A stretch of DNA of 64,000 bases from an uncultured Porphyromonas sp. (lineage in GTDB: Bacteria; Bacteroidota; Bacteroidia; Bacteroidales; Porphyromonadaceae), in NCBI RefSeq assembly GCF_938046015.1, contig NZ_CALIXW010000036.1, positions 124,001-188,000 on the forward strand, written 5' to 3'. Both the position numbers and the translations under genes were made by a program. Shown here in pieces: positions 16,026 to 24,815 of this stretch. Below the pieces are notes generated by a model. The model was not told where the DNA came from and did no database searches. It saw nothing but the letters and a program-made list of their open reading frames with translations. How positions within the stretch are numbered: position 1 is the first letter of the stretch; every line of letters begins with the position of its first letter.

Positions 16026-18077
16026 CTACCAGACGAGGACGCGCTGGCTGGGTGCCAGGTACATCTTGTCGCTCGGCTTGATCTGGAAGGCCTTGTAGAA
16101 GGGGTCGATGTTCTTGAGCGCCTGATTGACACGCAGCAGCCCGAGGCTGTGGGGGTCGATCTTGGTCAAGCGGCGGATCTCAGCCTCGGTGATATTCTGT
16201 CCCCAGAGGCGTGCATAGGCGATGTAGAAGCGCTGCTCGGGCGTCAGGCCGTCGATCTTAGGCGTCTTCTGCCCCTGCTGGGCGATCTGCAGCGCCAGGT
16301 GGGCGATGGTCAGCCCGCCCTGGTCGGCGATGTTCTCCCCGAGCGTCAGGGCACCATTAGCCTTGAGCCCTGGGGCTACCGTGACGGCGGAGAACTGCTT
16401 GGCCAGACGCTCGGTCGTAGCCTCGAACTTTTTACGGTCGGACTCCGTCCACCAGTTGTTCATATTGCCATCCTTGTCGAAGTTGGAGCCCTCGTCGTCG
16501 AAGCCGTGCGTCATCTCGTGCCCGATGACGACTCCGATCGCTCCGTAGTTCACCGCGTCGTCGGCCGCCATATTGAAGAAGGGCGGCTGGAGGATCCCTG
16601 CGGGGAAGCAGATCTCATTGGTCGTGGGCATGTAGTAGGCATTCACCTCCTGGGGATTCATCAGCCACTTGGCACGGTCTACGGGCTGACCGAGGTCCTT
16701 GAGGTTGTCGGCCTGAGCGAAGGCAGAGGCTGCCTCGAGGTTCTCGTAGTAGCTCTTGCTGGCGTCGATATCGAGGCTGCTGAAGTCCTGCCACTTGTCA
16801 GGGTAGCCGATCTTAATGACGAAGCTACTGAGCTTCTCCTGAGCCTTCTGCTTGGTCTCGGCACTCATCCAGCTGAGGGCATTGACGCGCTGGGAGAGGG
16901 CCTTCTGTAGGTTCTCGACCAGCTGGAGCATGCGCTCCTTGGCCTCGGGGGAGAAGTGACGCTTGACGTACTCCTGCCCCAGGGGCTCACCCAGCACGCT
17001 TTGCACGACGCTGAGGCTGCGGCGCCAGCGCGGGTGCATCTCTTTGCGCCCGCTCAGCTGCTTGCCGTAGAAGTCGAACTTAGCCTCGGCGAAGGCATCG
17101 CTCAGCGCCTCGGCCGCGCCATTGACGGTATGGGCGAGATAGAAGTCCTTGAGCTCGGCGAGCGAAGCACCAGCATACCACTTGTCGAAGGCCTTGAAGA
17201 AGTTGATCTGGGAGAAGTTCGCCGTCTCCAGCTTCAGCCCGCGCTTCTGGAAGTAGCCCAGCCAGTCGAAGCCCTTGTGCTCGGCAGCGAAGTCCGCGAT
17301 ACGTACGATGTTGTAGTTCTTCTGCGAGTCGCGCAGCTCGGTCTGTGCGTAGGCGAACTGTGCCAGCTCGGTCTCTACCTTGAGCGTATTGCGAGCGATG
17401 CGCGCGGCATCCGTAGCGCTGTAGCCTGCTAGCTGCAGGACGCGCACGAGGTAGGCCTCGTAGCCCTGGCGCACCTGCTTCATCTCGGCACCCTGCTCGA
17501 CGTAGTAGTCGCGGGGGCCCAGACCGAGGCTGGGCTGGAAGAGGGCAAAGATGTTCATCGTGCTGTTCTTCTCGTCAGCACCCACCCCCGAGCGGAAGAG
17601 GAGTCCCTCGCCGTACTTCTGGTCCTCGGCTGCGATGAGGTCGAGGAGCTCAGCCTTGGACTGGAGGGCCTCGATGCGCGCGAGCTGTCGCTTGATGGGC
17701 TGAGCGCCCTGAGCATTGCGCGTGACGCTATCTAGTGCCTGGGTGTAGAGTGTGGCGATGCGGTATTCATTGCTCCCCTTGACCTGCTGGCTATGGGAGA
17801 GCTCCTCGACGATCTGACGGATCTGCGCCGTGGAGGAGTCCTGGAGGACGTCGAAGGTGCCGAAGCGGCTGTAGGCAGGCTTCAGGGGATTCTTCTTGAT
17901 CCAGCCGCCATTGACGTAGTGGTAGAAGTCGGTCTGCGGGCGCACCTTGAGATCCATGTCTGCAAAGTCGATGGCGGGCTTGCCCTTGCCCTTGGGTGCC
18001 TGAGCGCTGGCCGTCGTGAGGCCCTGGGCGATGAGTGCCCCGAGGCCTAGGGTGATAATAGTCTTTTTAATCCCCAT
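16026..18077 (-). CDS. pepO: M13 family zinc metallopeptidase (PepO-like)
   Basis: A 683-residue neprilysin/endothelin-converting-enzyme-like endopeptidase. A signal peptide (about 1-25, TTASAQA) directs it to the periplasm or envelope. The N-terminal M13 domain (about 40-420) starts with VRPQTDFYHYVNGGWIKKNPLKP. The catalytic domain has the zinc motif VIGHEMTHGFDDEGSNFDKDGN (near residue 519) and the third ligand in LGENIADQGG (near 580), and ends in the usual C-terminal tryptophan (VLVW). The neighbouring Porphyromonas gingivalis PepO is a known endothelin-converting enzyme (established); the same activity here is inferred. It stands alone between two hairpins with its own promoter box. Confidence 0.94.
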   Translation of the reverse strand: MGIKKTIITLGLGALIAQGLTTASAQAPKGKGKPAIDFADMDLKVRPQTDFYHYVNGGWIKKNPLKPAYSRFGTFDVLQDSSTAQIRQIVEELSHSQQVKGSNEYRIATLYTQALDSVTRNAQGAQPIKRQLARIEALQSKAELLDLIAAEDQKYGEGLLFRSGVGADEKNSTMNIFALFQPSLGLGPRDYYVEQGAEMKQVRQGYEAYLVRVLQLAGYSATDAARIARNTLKVETELAQFAYAQTELRDSQKNYNIVRIADFAAEHKGFDWLGYFQKRGLKLETANFSQINFFKAFDKWYAGASLAELKDFYLAHTVNGAAEALSDAFAEAKFDFYGKQLSGRKEMHPRWRRSLSVVQSVLGEPLGQEYVKRHFSPEAKERMLQLVENLQKALSQRVNALSWMSAETKQKAQEKLSSFVIKIGYPDKWQDFSSLDIDASKSYYENLEAASAFAQADNLKDLGQPVDRAKWLMNPQEVNAYYMPTTNEICFPAGILQPPFFNMAADDAVNYGAIGVVIGHEMTHGFDDEGSNFDKDGNMNNWWTESDRKKFEATTERLAKQFSAVTVAPGLKANGALTLGENIADQGGLTIAHLALQIAQQGQKTPKIDGLTPEQRFYIAYARLWGQNITEAEIRRLTKIDPHSLGLLRVNQALKNIDPFYKAFQIKPSDKMYLAPSQRVLVW

Positions 18078-18145
18078 AGTTGTATCTCTTATCCTTGATG
18101 TGTGTGCGTGCGGGCTGGGGGTGCCAGACCCGCATTTGCGTGCGA

Positions 18146-18153
18146 CAAATATA
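18146..18153 (-). promoter_or_regulatory. Promoter -7 box for pepO-like gene
   Basis: Reads TATATTTG on the minus strand, an exact TAnnTTTG match about 70 bp before the ATG. Repeat copy C starts 54 bp further upstream of it. Confidence 0.65.
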
Positions 18154-18206
18154 CGACTTTCTTCCCTCCCCTAGGGTGAAGCGGCCTGGGCGAAGTGCTA
18201 GCTACA

Positions 18207-18315
18207 CGAGGGATATCCGTCACGGAGCCGAGGGCTATCTGTCAGCTATCTGAGGGGTATCGGTGAGCTATGCTGAGGGATATCGGTCAGCGCTGTGAGG
18301 GATATCAGTCAGCGA
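18207..18315 (-). repeat. Intergenic 22-bp-unit element, copy C (5 units)
   Basis: GAGG cores begin at 18208, 18230, 18252, 18275 and 18297, spacings of 22, 22, 23 and 22 bp. Units read GAGGGATATCNGTCA on the plus strand, so the element is in reverse orientation relative to copies A and B. It is the longest and one of the most divergent copies, with no ACGTC unit. It lies in the tandem gap 18078-18437 between the pepO promoter and the terminator of the TamL-like gene; nothing else is seen in that gap. Confidence 0.82.
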
Positions 18316-18342
18316 CGCTTGGCCTTGGGGGCGCCTCGATAC

Positions 18343-18381
18343 AGCACGAGCCCAGCCGTCGGGGAGGGCTGGGCTCGTGCT
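18343..18381 (-). terminator. Hairpin after the TamL-like gene
   Basis: A perfect 15-bp GC-rich stem (18343-18357 with 18367-18381), with a 9-nt loop, about 57 bp beyond the stop of the outer-membrane lipoprotein gene. Confidence 0.75.
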
Positions 18382-18437
18382 ATTTAGGACCAAGGTGAAG
18401 CGCTGCGGCCTCGTGTATGGGATGGGCCTCGTGTGCC

Positions 18438-20726
18438 TTAGAAGGGGTAGCCGATGGCGAAGTGGAAGGCCAGGAGCTCCTGCGGGCTCTGATAGCCGAT
18501 GACCCAGGGGCGGCCATTCTCGACCTGCGGGTCATAGACCTTGAGCCCTGCGTCGAAGCGTAGGACGAAGTAGTTGAAATCCCAGCGCAGCCCCATCCCA
18601 GAGGAGAGTGCGATCTCGCGGTAGAAGCGCTTGACGTCAAAGACGCCCTGTGGCTGGTTCTCGTAGTCACGGATGGCCCAGATATTTCCCGCGTCGGCGA
18701 AGAAGGCCAGCTGGATGTCCCCGATGGCGCGCATCCGATACTCGGCACTGAGCTCCAGCTTGAGGTCTCCCACCTGGTCGAAGATCGTACGGCTCGCCGA
18801 GCGAGGCATGCTCCCTGGGCCGAGGCTGCGGGCACTCCAGCCGCGTATGCTATTGGCCCCCCCGACGAAGTAGCGCAAGTCCACGGGGACGAAGCGGCTA
18901 TTGCCGTAGGGGATAGCAGCGCCTAGCCCGAGGCGATAGGCGAAGGCATTGCCCTCACCGAGGCGACGCAGGCCGCTGTAGTCGATCTCGGCCTTGACGA
19001 ACTGCGCGTAGTTCGTGCCAAAGAGCTCGTACTCGCCACTCCCTGCCTTTCCCCGTTTCAGGAGATGGGAGAGCCCGTAGAGGACGTTGCCCGCCGACTG
19101 GAGGTAGAGGCGGAGGTTGTGCACCCAGGGGCTGGTATTGAGGCGGTAGTCGTTGAGCGAGTTGTAGCGGAAGAGGTAGGAGGCGCCGAAGACAAACTGG
19201 TCACGGTAGTTGAGGATCTGTGTGATCAGCGGTAGGAGCCTACGGAAGTCCTCGTTGATGTAGCCGAAGTGGAGGTAGTCCAGGTCCACCACCTTGAGCT
19301 GATGGCGGTAGGCGCTACTGTAGTGGCTGTACCAGCTATAGCCCCAGTCAAAGGAGAGGATGTTGCGGCTGAACTCGGGACGGCTGTGGTGGTCGTAGCT
19401 GAGCTGTAGGTCCGTAGTGGAGCGTATCGTCGATGGCCCACTGGTGTGGAGGAAGGGGATGAGGAGCTTGGGGAAGCTCAGCGAGGTCTCCAGCCCGTAG
19501 CTGCGGTGGTCGCTAGCCTTGCCGCGGAAGCTCTCGTAGCCGCCGCGTAGCTGCAGGCGCCACTGCTCGCCCCCAGCGAAGAGATTATTGTGCATGAAGG
19601 TCAGGGAGGCGCTCGCCCCTAGGCTGCCCGAGGAATTGGTACCGACGATATCGCCGCTGAGGCTCTTGCTGCGCTCGGCCGTGGTCAGGATGTCGGCATT
19701 CAGCACGGGCTCCTTAGACAGTGAGTCTGGCTGGTAGCGTATGGAGACGGAGCGTAGGCTCGCCAGGTCGCTGAGGCTGGAGTAGGTGCGTGCCGTACTC
19801 TGCTGGGAATAGAGATCCCCTGGGCGTATCCAGATGCGGTGGTCGAGCTCCGAGGGGCGCAGGTAGTGCAGGCGCTCCAGGCGGTAGTCGATGCCATTGT
19901 GCGTGGTGTCGCGGTAGAGCGTGCTGTCACTTGGCTCGCTGCGCCCCTGATGCAGCAGGCGCACCCGTCCGATACGGTAGACGGACTGGCTGCTATTGAT
20001 ACGGCTGCGTACCCAGACGTCCTGATGGGCCAGCGTGTCGACGTCGAAGCGAATGCTGTCCCCCGTGAAGGTGTAGTAGCCGCGATTGCGTAGGATGAGG
20101 GCGATACGCTCCTGCTCGGCGCGCATGGCCCTGGGCGAGAGCTTCTGCCCAGGACGGAGGAGGCTGCTGTACTGCTCCCCGTAGTAGAGTCGTCGCTGTA
20201 GGAGCGTGTCTGTGGGGTGAAGCAGGGGGCGGAGGGTGCTGTCGCTGATTGCCTCTTCGTGATGGCCTATGGTGAAGCGTGGCCCTGGGATGATGTGGTA
20301 TAGGAGACGCGCCTTGCGCCCCGCGGTATCGACCTGCAGCTGGGTCTCGGCATTGAGGTAGCCGAGGTTGTAGAGCGCGGCGGTGAGGTTCGCCTGACCG
20401 AACTCTGCCTCCTGCTCATTGTAGAGTACGGGGGCGCTGCCGATACGGCGTAGCAGGCGGTTGATGAAGCTGTTGCTGCCTGGCTTACTTAGGTTGTAGA
20501 TGCCCAGCGTCCAGTCGAAGATGCCGAGCAGACGTGCATTGGGCTGCAGCGGGAGGTAGTTCCTCAGCTCGCCCAGCTCCCGCTGCTCGCTCGGGCTCAG
20601 CGAGTCCACCTGGATCTTGACACTACGCAGGAGGTACTGCCCGGGCTGTACGTGGCGTGTCGTATTGCAGGCACTCAGCAGGAGGAGTCCCGTGAGACCG
20701 TAGAGGAGGTGCCGTCTTCTAGTCAT
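18438..20726 (-). CDS. TamL-like lipid-anchored Omp85 protein (first copy)
   Basis: An outer-membrane protein of 762 residues from the ATG at 20726 (MTRRRHLLYG). A lipobox (LLLLSA|C) marks it as a lipoprotein. POTRA-like repeats occupy roughly residues 40-330, with a 16-strand BamA/TamA-type barrel after that. The conserved lid-lock region appears as FVGGANSIRGWSARSLGPG, and the chain ends in the barrel signal AFHFAIGYPF. Lipid-anchored TamA relatives (TamL) are known in Bacteroidota. A second copy next to tamB is at 45493-47901. The start overlaps the aroE stop by 8 bp (ATGACTAG), indicating translational coupling. It has no TamB partner here, so its job (barrel assembly, lipid transport or secretion) is unknown. 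Confidence 0.85.
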   Translation of the reverse strand: MTRRRHLLYGLTGLLLLSACNTTRHVQPGQYLLRSVKIQVDSLSPSEQRELGELRNYLPLQPNARLLGIFDWTLGIYNLSKPGSNSFINRLLRRIGSAPVLYNEQEAEFGQANLTAALYNLGYLNAETQLQVDTAGRKARLLYHIIPGPRFTIGHHEEAISDSTLRPLLHPTDTLLQRRLYYGEQYSSLLRPGQKLSPRAMRAEQERIALILRNRGYYTFTGDSIRFDVDTLAHQDVWVRSRINSSQSVYRIGRVRLLHQGRSEPSDSTLYRDTTHNGIDYRLERLHYLRPSELDHRIWIRPGDLYSQQSTARTYSSLSDLASLRSVSIRYQPDSLSKEPVLNADILTTAERSKSLSGDIVGTNSSGSLGASASLTFMHNNLFAGGEQWRLQLRGGYESFRGKASDHRSYGLETSLSFPKLLIPFLHTSGPSTIRSTTDLQLSYDHHSRPEFSRNILSFDWGYSWYSHYSSAYRHQLKVVDLDYLHFGYINEDFRRLLPLITQILNYRDQFVFGASYLFRYNSLNDYRLNTSPWVHNLRLYLQSAGNVLYGLSHLLKRGKAGSGEYELFGTNYAQFVKAEIDYSGLRRLGEGNAFAYRLGLGAAIPYGNSRFVPVDLRYFVGGANSIRGWSARSLGPGSMPRSASRTIFDQVGDLKLELSAEYRMRAIGDIQLAFFADAGNIWAIRDYENQPQGVFDVKRFYREIALSSGMGLRWDFNYFVLRFDAGLKVYDPQVENGRPWVIGYQSPQELLAFHFAIGYPF

Positions 20727-21471
20727 GGCTGGTCCATATATGCCAGGCGGCATCGGCCTGGAGGTGGAGCATCTCGAGCCCGTCCTTGGTCTGGGTACCT
20801 CGGGCTGCAGCCAGCTCGAGGAAGCGGGTGGGCGAGGGATTGTAGATGAGGTCGTAGCAGTAGTGTGCGGGTGTCAGCGCCTCGTAGGGTACCTGTAGCG
20901 TCTCCCCGAGCTGGAGGCCGACGGGCGTTGTATTGACCCAGAGCGGGTAGCGAGCGGCCAGCTCTGGGCTTAGCTCCTCGTAGCTGAGCTGTCCCGCACG
21001 GGGCTGTCGGCTGACGAGGGTTGGGCTGATGCCGCGCTCCGTCAGGGCATGGACTACGGCGCGAGCTGCACCTCCCGTCCCGAGTACCAGGGCTCGATCG
21101 AGCTTCACCTCCCCAAGCCAGCCATCGAGGCTAAGACCGAAGCCGAGGTGATCCGTATTGTAGGCCTTGATCTCCAGCGCCTCGTCCGTGCGGCGATGTA
21201 TGGCGAGGACATTGGCCGAGCCTATAGCCTCGACCTCGGGACTGAGCTGCTGGGCGTAGCGCAGCACCTGCTCCTTGTAGGGTAGCGTGATGTTGAGCCC
21301 AACCAGCTCGGGCTGCTCACGCAGCAGTGCCTCGAGCTCCTCGATGCGCTCCAGATGAAAGAGCCTGTAGTCCGCAGCTATCCCTTCGCGCTCGAAGCGC
21401 TCGCGGAAGTACGCAGGGGAGAAGCTGTGGGAGAGCTTGCGTCCTATGAGCCCGTATAGCTTAGCCTTCAT
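20719..21471 (-). CDS. aroE: Shikimate dehydrogenase
   Basis: NADPH-dependent reduction of 3-dehydroshikimate to shikimate in aromatic amino acid synthesis. The 250-residue protein has the substrate motif SHSFSP (14-19), the catalytic Lys66 in NITLPYKE, a following Asp in YNTDHLGF, and a GTGGAAR nucleotide-binding loop. The length is slightly short for AroE (usually about 270) but all motifs are there. It lies 11 bp after the cobalamin gene, and its last codons overlap the TamL-like start. Confidence 0.93.
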   Translation of the reverse strand: MKAKLYGLIGRKLSHSFSPAYFRERFEREGIAADYRLFHLERIEELEALLREQPELVGLNITLPYKEQVLRYAQQLSPEVEAIGSANVLAIHRRTDEALEIKAYNTDHLGFGLSLDGWLGEVKLDRALVLGTGGAARAVVHALTERGISPTLVSRQPRAGQLSYEELSPELAARYPLWVNTTPVGLQLGETLQVPYEALTPAHYCYDLIYNPSPTRFLELAAARGTQTKDGLEMLHLQADAAWHIWTSHD

Positions 21472-21482
21472 CGCCTCGCTGC

Positions 21483-22700
21483 TTAGCCTCGGCCTGGCTT
21501 GGCCTGGAGTATGGTGATGGGGTTGTGCTGGTCTACCGCCAGCAGCGTCTCGTAGCTGATGTGCCAGCCTACGGAGGCTACCGAAGCGCGGAAGTTGTCT
21601 AGCGTCTCAGTGGAGACGGAGTTGAATACCAGCACGCCGCGCTCGCCCATCAGCGTGGTCAGGCGCTCGACGAACTCCTGCAGGTGTCCGCCATGACCGC
21701 CGATGAAGGCAGCCTCGGGGCGCGGTAGCTGCTCCAGATCCTGCTGCAGGAAGTCGCCGATGAGGTAGTCGATCCCAGGGGCGTGGAAGCGGTGGCTATT
21801 GGTCTGCATCAGTTCGTCTCCCTCGGGGCGTATCTCGAAGGACTGTATCTGCAGGTGCGGATAGCGGAGCTTCGCCTCGATAGAGACACTCCCCGTACAG
21901 AAGCCCACATCCCAGAGGCAGCGGCGCTGCTCTAGCTCGAGGAGGCTGAGGCTCACTAGGCGGATGGGCATCTTGGTGATCATGTTCACTCGGCCATTGA
22001 GGGGGAAGAAGTCGAGCTCCTTGAGGCCAAGCGGGGCGGCGTACTGCGTGGGGGCCTTATACTCGAGGATGAGGCAATTGGGGTGGGCAAAGTCGCGCCC
22101 AGGTACCTCCTCTAGGGGGAGGCTGTAGGTCTCCTGTCGCTCGCCCCCGAGCAGCACCCCGATGTGCATCGTGTAGCCCTCGTAGCCGTAGTCGAGCATG
22201 CGCTGGGCGATGACGCTCGGCGTATGCTTCTTGTCGGTCAGTACCCCGACCTTAGCCCTGCGCTCGATGAGGGCACGGTCGAACTCGTGCCAAGGGCGTC
22301 CCGTCAGCGAGACGACATACATATCGTGGTAGGGCAGGCGCAGCGCATGCGCCAGCATCTGCAGCGAGCTGAAGCTGGGTACGGTGCGCTCGACACGCCC
22401 AGGGAACTCGCGCATCAGTGTCGTGGTGAAGCCGAAGAAGAGCGGGTCGCCTGAGGCGAAGACCACGACGGGCGCATCGTGCTGGCGGTATTGAGCGTAG
22501 ACGTCCTCCAGCGGTACGGTGATGTCGATCCAGAGGGCATCCTCGGGGAGTAAGGCCGCGACGAGCTCGCGGTGACGGCGTCCCCCTGAGAAGATGCGGT
22601 GCTGGGCGATGAGGGCCTGAAGGTCTGGGCTGAACTGGGGGGCCTCCTCGTCGTTCATGCCGAGGACGATGAAGGAGAGCCCGCTATCGTGATGCTTCAT
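21483..22700 (-). CDS. cobL: Precorrin-6Y C5,15-methyltransferase, CbiE-CbiT fusion
   Basis: A 405-residue bifunctional corrin-ring enzyme. The N-terminal half (about 1-200) is a CbiE-type tetrapyrrole methylase (LSFIVLGMND, then FASGDPLFFGFTTTL, the family's SAM loop). The C-terminal half (about 240-400) is the CbiT-type methyltransferase and decarboxylase (LWDVGFCTGSVSIEAKL as SAM motif I). Together they methylate C-5 and C-15 and decarboxylate the C-12 acetate. It is first in a transcript with aroE and the TamL-like gene. The only other corrin gene in the window is the cbiG-cobM fusion at 57758-59572, so the pathway genes are scattered. No cobalamin riboswitch is evident upstream. Confidence 0.93.
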   Translation of the reverse strand: MKHHDSGLSFIVLGMNDEEAPQFSPDLQALIAQHRIFSGGRRHRELVAALLPEDALWIDITVPLEDVYAQYRQHDAPVVVFASGDPLFFGFTTTLMREFPGRVERTVPSFSSLQMLAHALRLPYHDMYVVSLTGRPWHEFDRALIERRAKVGVLTDKKHTPSVIAQRMLDYGYEGYTMHIGVLLGGERQETYSLPLEEVPGRDFAHPNCLILEYKAPTQYAAPLGLKELDFFPLNGRVNMITKMPIRLVSLSLLELEQRRCLWDVGFCTGSVSIEAKLRYPHLQIQSFEIRPEGDELMQTNSHRFHAPGIDYLIGDFLQQDLEQLPRPEAAFIGGHGGHLQEFVERLTTLMGERGVLVFNSVSTETLDNFRASVASVGWHISYETLLAVDQHNPITILQAKPGRG

Positions 22701-22752
22701 TGAGCTAGGATATTTGTGGTGATGGTTCTGGATGTAACATCCGCTTGCGCTG

Positions 22753-22760
22753 CAAAAATA
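22753..22760 (-). promoter_or_regulatory. Promoter -7 box for cobL operon
   Basis: Reads TATTTTTG on the minus strand, matching TAnnTTTG, about 53 bp before the cobL ATG. Confidence 0.6.
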
Positions 22761-23016
22761 CCGCTAATTCTGCGCTTCGCCACATGGACGCTCCGTCAAG
22801 CGGCCTCATAAGGCGCTCGGGCGCTCTTTGGCCTCTGCCGAAGTCCAAAGGGGGATGAAGCTCCCTCGGTGTAATCCGTGCGAGCTGTCGCAGGGGCTCG
22901 CCTGTCCCTCGTTCACCTCCGAGGGCTACTTGCCTTACTCCTTAGCTTAGCTCCTATAGGCTGGGGTTAGCCCGCTCCCTTATCCTGCGATGCAGCATAG
23001 CTATGGGGGAGGGCTC

Positions 23017-23104
23017 GTGAGGGATATCAGTCAGTCCGCTGAGGAACGTCCGTCACACCTCTGATGGATACCCGTCAGGAGGCTGAGGGCTATCCCTCAC
23101 GGAG
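23017..23104 (-). repeat. Intergenic 22-bp-unit element, copy D (4 units)
   Basis: Units start at 23017, 23039, 23061 and 23083, exactly 22 bp apart, in reverse orientation (TGAGGGATATCAGTCAG first). The second unit carries the ACGTC variant. The last is a near-palindrome GAGGGCTATCCCTC followed by ACGGAGCT, the mirror of the start of copy A. The flank before it (CCTCCCCC read on the minus strand, then TAGCTATGCTGCATCGC) resembles the 3' flank of copy F. It lies in the 675-bp tandem gap 22701-23375, which also holds the cobL promoter and a hairpin; the remainder shows nothing I recognise. Confidence 0.85.
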
Positions 23105-23303
23105 CTGGGATGAGGCTGTCGCCGCGCTGTCGCTTGGCCTCCCTTGGCTCGGCCTAGGCTGGAGGTGAAGTGTAGGCTACGTCTTGGCTGTGCCTTCGCT
23201 TTGTCGGGCAGGAGCTTAGAGCGATCTCCCCGCTTTGCTTAAACGCAGCTCTCCTTCCCCAGGATATAGGGCCTTTTAGTCTTTAGCCTAGGAGCTGAAA
23301 AAG

Positions 23304-23341
23304 ACGAAGCCCCGAGCGCAGGACTGCACTCGGGGCTTCGT
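23304..23341 (-). terminator. Hairpin after the MFS gene
   Basis: A 13-bp stem (23304-23316 with 23329-23341), 34 bp past the MFS stop, with a further GCAG/CTGC pairing in the loop. On the minus strand the stem is followed by CTTTTTCAGC, a short T-run. Confidence 0.82.
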
Positions 23342-23375
23342 AATGTGGGCTTGCTAAGGAGCGAGCGAGGTGAGC

Positions 23376-24806
23376 TTACTTGGACTCGGTCACGTTGGGC
23401 AGCTCGAGACCGTAGCCCTTCTTGCTGTCGACAGCCTTGAGGAAGGCGCTGAGGACGAAGGCAACGACGCCGAAGCTAGCGAAGATGAGCATCGCCAGCG
23501 TGTAGTCCTTAGGCTGGCCCGCAGGGATATCCTTGTTCACGCTGTCCAGTACGCCGCCGATGACCACAGGCACGGACATCAGACCGACGTTCTGTATCCA
23601 GAAGATAGCGGAGTACGCAGAGCCTAGTACCTTGCTGTCGATGAGCTTGGGGACGCTGGGCCAGAGGGTGGCTGGAACCAACGAGAAGGAGATCCCGAGC
23701 AGGACGATTGCAAGGAAGGCCACCGTAGAGCTACTGCTGCTACCGACCTCGAAGGGGTAGATGGCGAAGATGAGGTGACAGGCGACCATGAGCACGGAGC
23801 CTGCGATGAGCATCGTCGCGCCCTTACCCTTGCGGTCGAGGAAGAAGCCGAGGAAGGGCGTGATGATCATAGCCCCAATAGGGAAGTAGCTAAAGAGGTT
23901 GGCTGCCTCCTCGAGTGAGAGCCCTACCTTGGCATTGAGCATCTCGGTGGCGAACTTCTGGAAGGGGAAGATCGCCGAGTAGTAGAGGACGCAGAGCAGA
24001 GCTACCACCCAGAAGATCCCCTTACCGAAGACCAGCTTGAGGTCGCTGAACTTGAAGGGCTCTTCCTCTTCGCTCTCCTCACCGTCGAGCTCCTTATCCA
24101 GCGCCTTGTCCATGAAGCCGTAGACGATGTACAGCAGCAGACCGATGCAGAGCAGCGCTGCGCAGAAGATGACGGGAGCCTGCACGCTGCCCCATTCGGC
24201 CGCGATCTTGGGCGAGAGACGGAAGATGGAGAAGACGCCGAAGCGTGCCACGGCCATCTCGATACCCATAGCTAGCGCCATTTCCTTACCCTTGAACCAC
24301 TTGACGATGGCGCGGGACACAGTGACGCCCGCCATCTCGGTGCCGCAGCCGAAGAGCATGAAGCCGAGGCTCGCACAGAGGGCTGTGGGGGGGAGATTCC
24401 AGCCTGCTAGATCCTTGAGAAAGCCTGAGAAGCTATTCATCGCCTCATAGCCGAGGCCTCCGTTCTTGAAGGTCGCGCTGAGGGCATAGACCTTGAGGAG
24501 TGCGCCGATGACCATCAGCGAGCCCGAGAGCAGCGCCGTGAAGCGCACGCCCATGCGGTCGAGGATGATCCCTGCGAGGATGAGGAAGCCAACGAAGACA
24601 TTGAGGAAGAACTCGCTCCCCCCATAGAGGCCGAAAACCGTAGAGTCCCACCCGAGCTCCGTCTCCACCATTGTCTTGACGGGCGAGAGCACGTCGACGA
24701 ACATATAGGCGAAGAACATCGTGAGCGAGAGGATCACTAGCGCTCCCCAGCGTGCCGCTGGCTTGTCACGCAGCAGCACCTTGGCCGGTGATTGTACTTG
24801 TTCCAT
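23376..24806 (-). CDS. MFS transporter
   Basis: A 476-residue major facilitator with about 12 helices. An MFS-like motif after helix 2 reads GIILDRMGVRF, and its counterpart in the second half is FLGFFLDRKGKG. The central cytoplasmic loop is strongly acidic (LDKELDGEESEEEEPF, about 210-230). It belongs to the broad carboxylate/oxalate-formate or sugar-acid type of MFS by general appearance, but no substrate can be assigned. It is the last gene of purA-folC-MFS, 9 bp after the folC stop. Confidence 0.87.
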   Translation of the reverse strand: MEQVQSPAKVLLRDKPAARWGALVILSLTMFFAYMFVDVLSPVKTMVETELGWDSTVFGLYGGSEFFLNVFVGFLILAGIILDRMGVRFTALLSGSLMVIGALLKVYALSATFKNGGLGYEAMNSFSGFLKDLAGWNLPPTALCASLGFMLFGCGTEMAGVTVSRAIVKWFKGKEMALAMGIEMAVARFGVFSIFRLSPKIAAEWGSVQAPVIFCAALLCIGLLLYIVYGFMDKALDKELDGEESEEEEPFKFSDLKLVFGKGIFWVVALLCVLYYSAIFPFQKFATEMLNAKVGLSLEEAANLFSYFPIGAMIITPFLGFFLDRKGKGATMLIAGSVLMVACHLIFAIYPFEVGSSSSSTVAFLAIVLLGISFSLVPATLWPSVPKLIDSKVLGSAYSAIFWIQNVGLMSVPVVIGGVLDSVNKDIPAGQPKDYTLAMLIFASFGVVAFVLSAFLKAVDSKKGYGLELPNVTESK

Positions 24807-24815
24807 AGTGAGTAG

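Noticed and set aside
15996..16910. A 304-codon plus-strand open frame opposite the pepO-like gene
   Set aside because: It lacks any motif or signal peptide and lies entirely within the antisense of the M13 catalytic domain.
22701..22900. A cobalamin riboswitch before cobL
   Set aside because: I could not find a B12-box-like segment or its pairing arms in the leader, and the promoter box leaves a leader of only about 45 nt.
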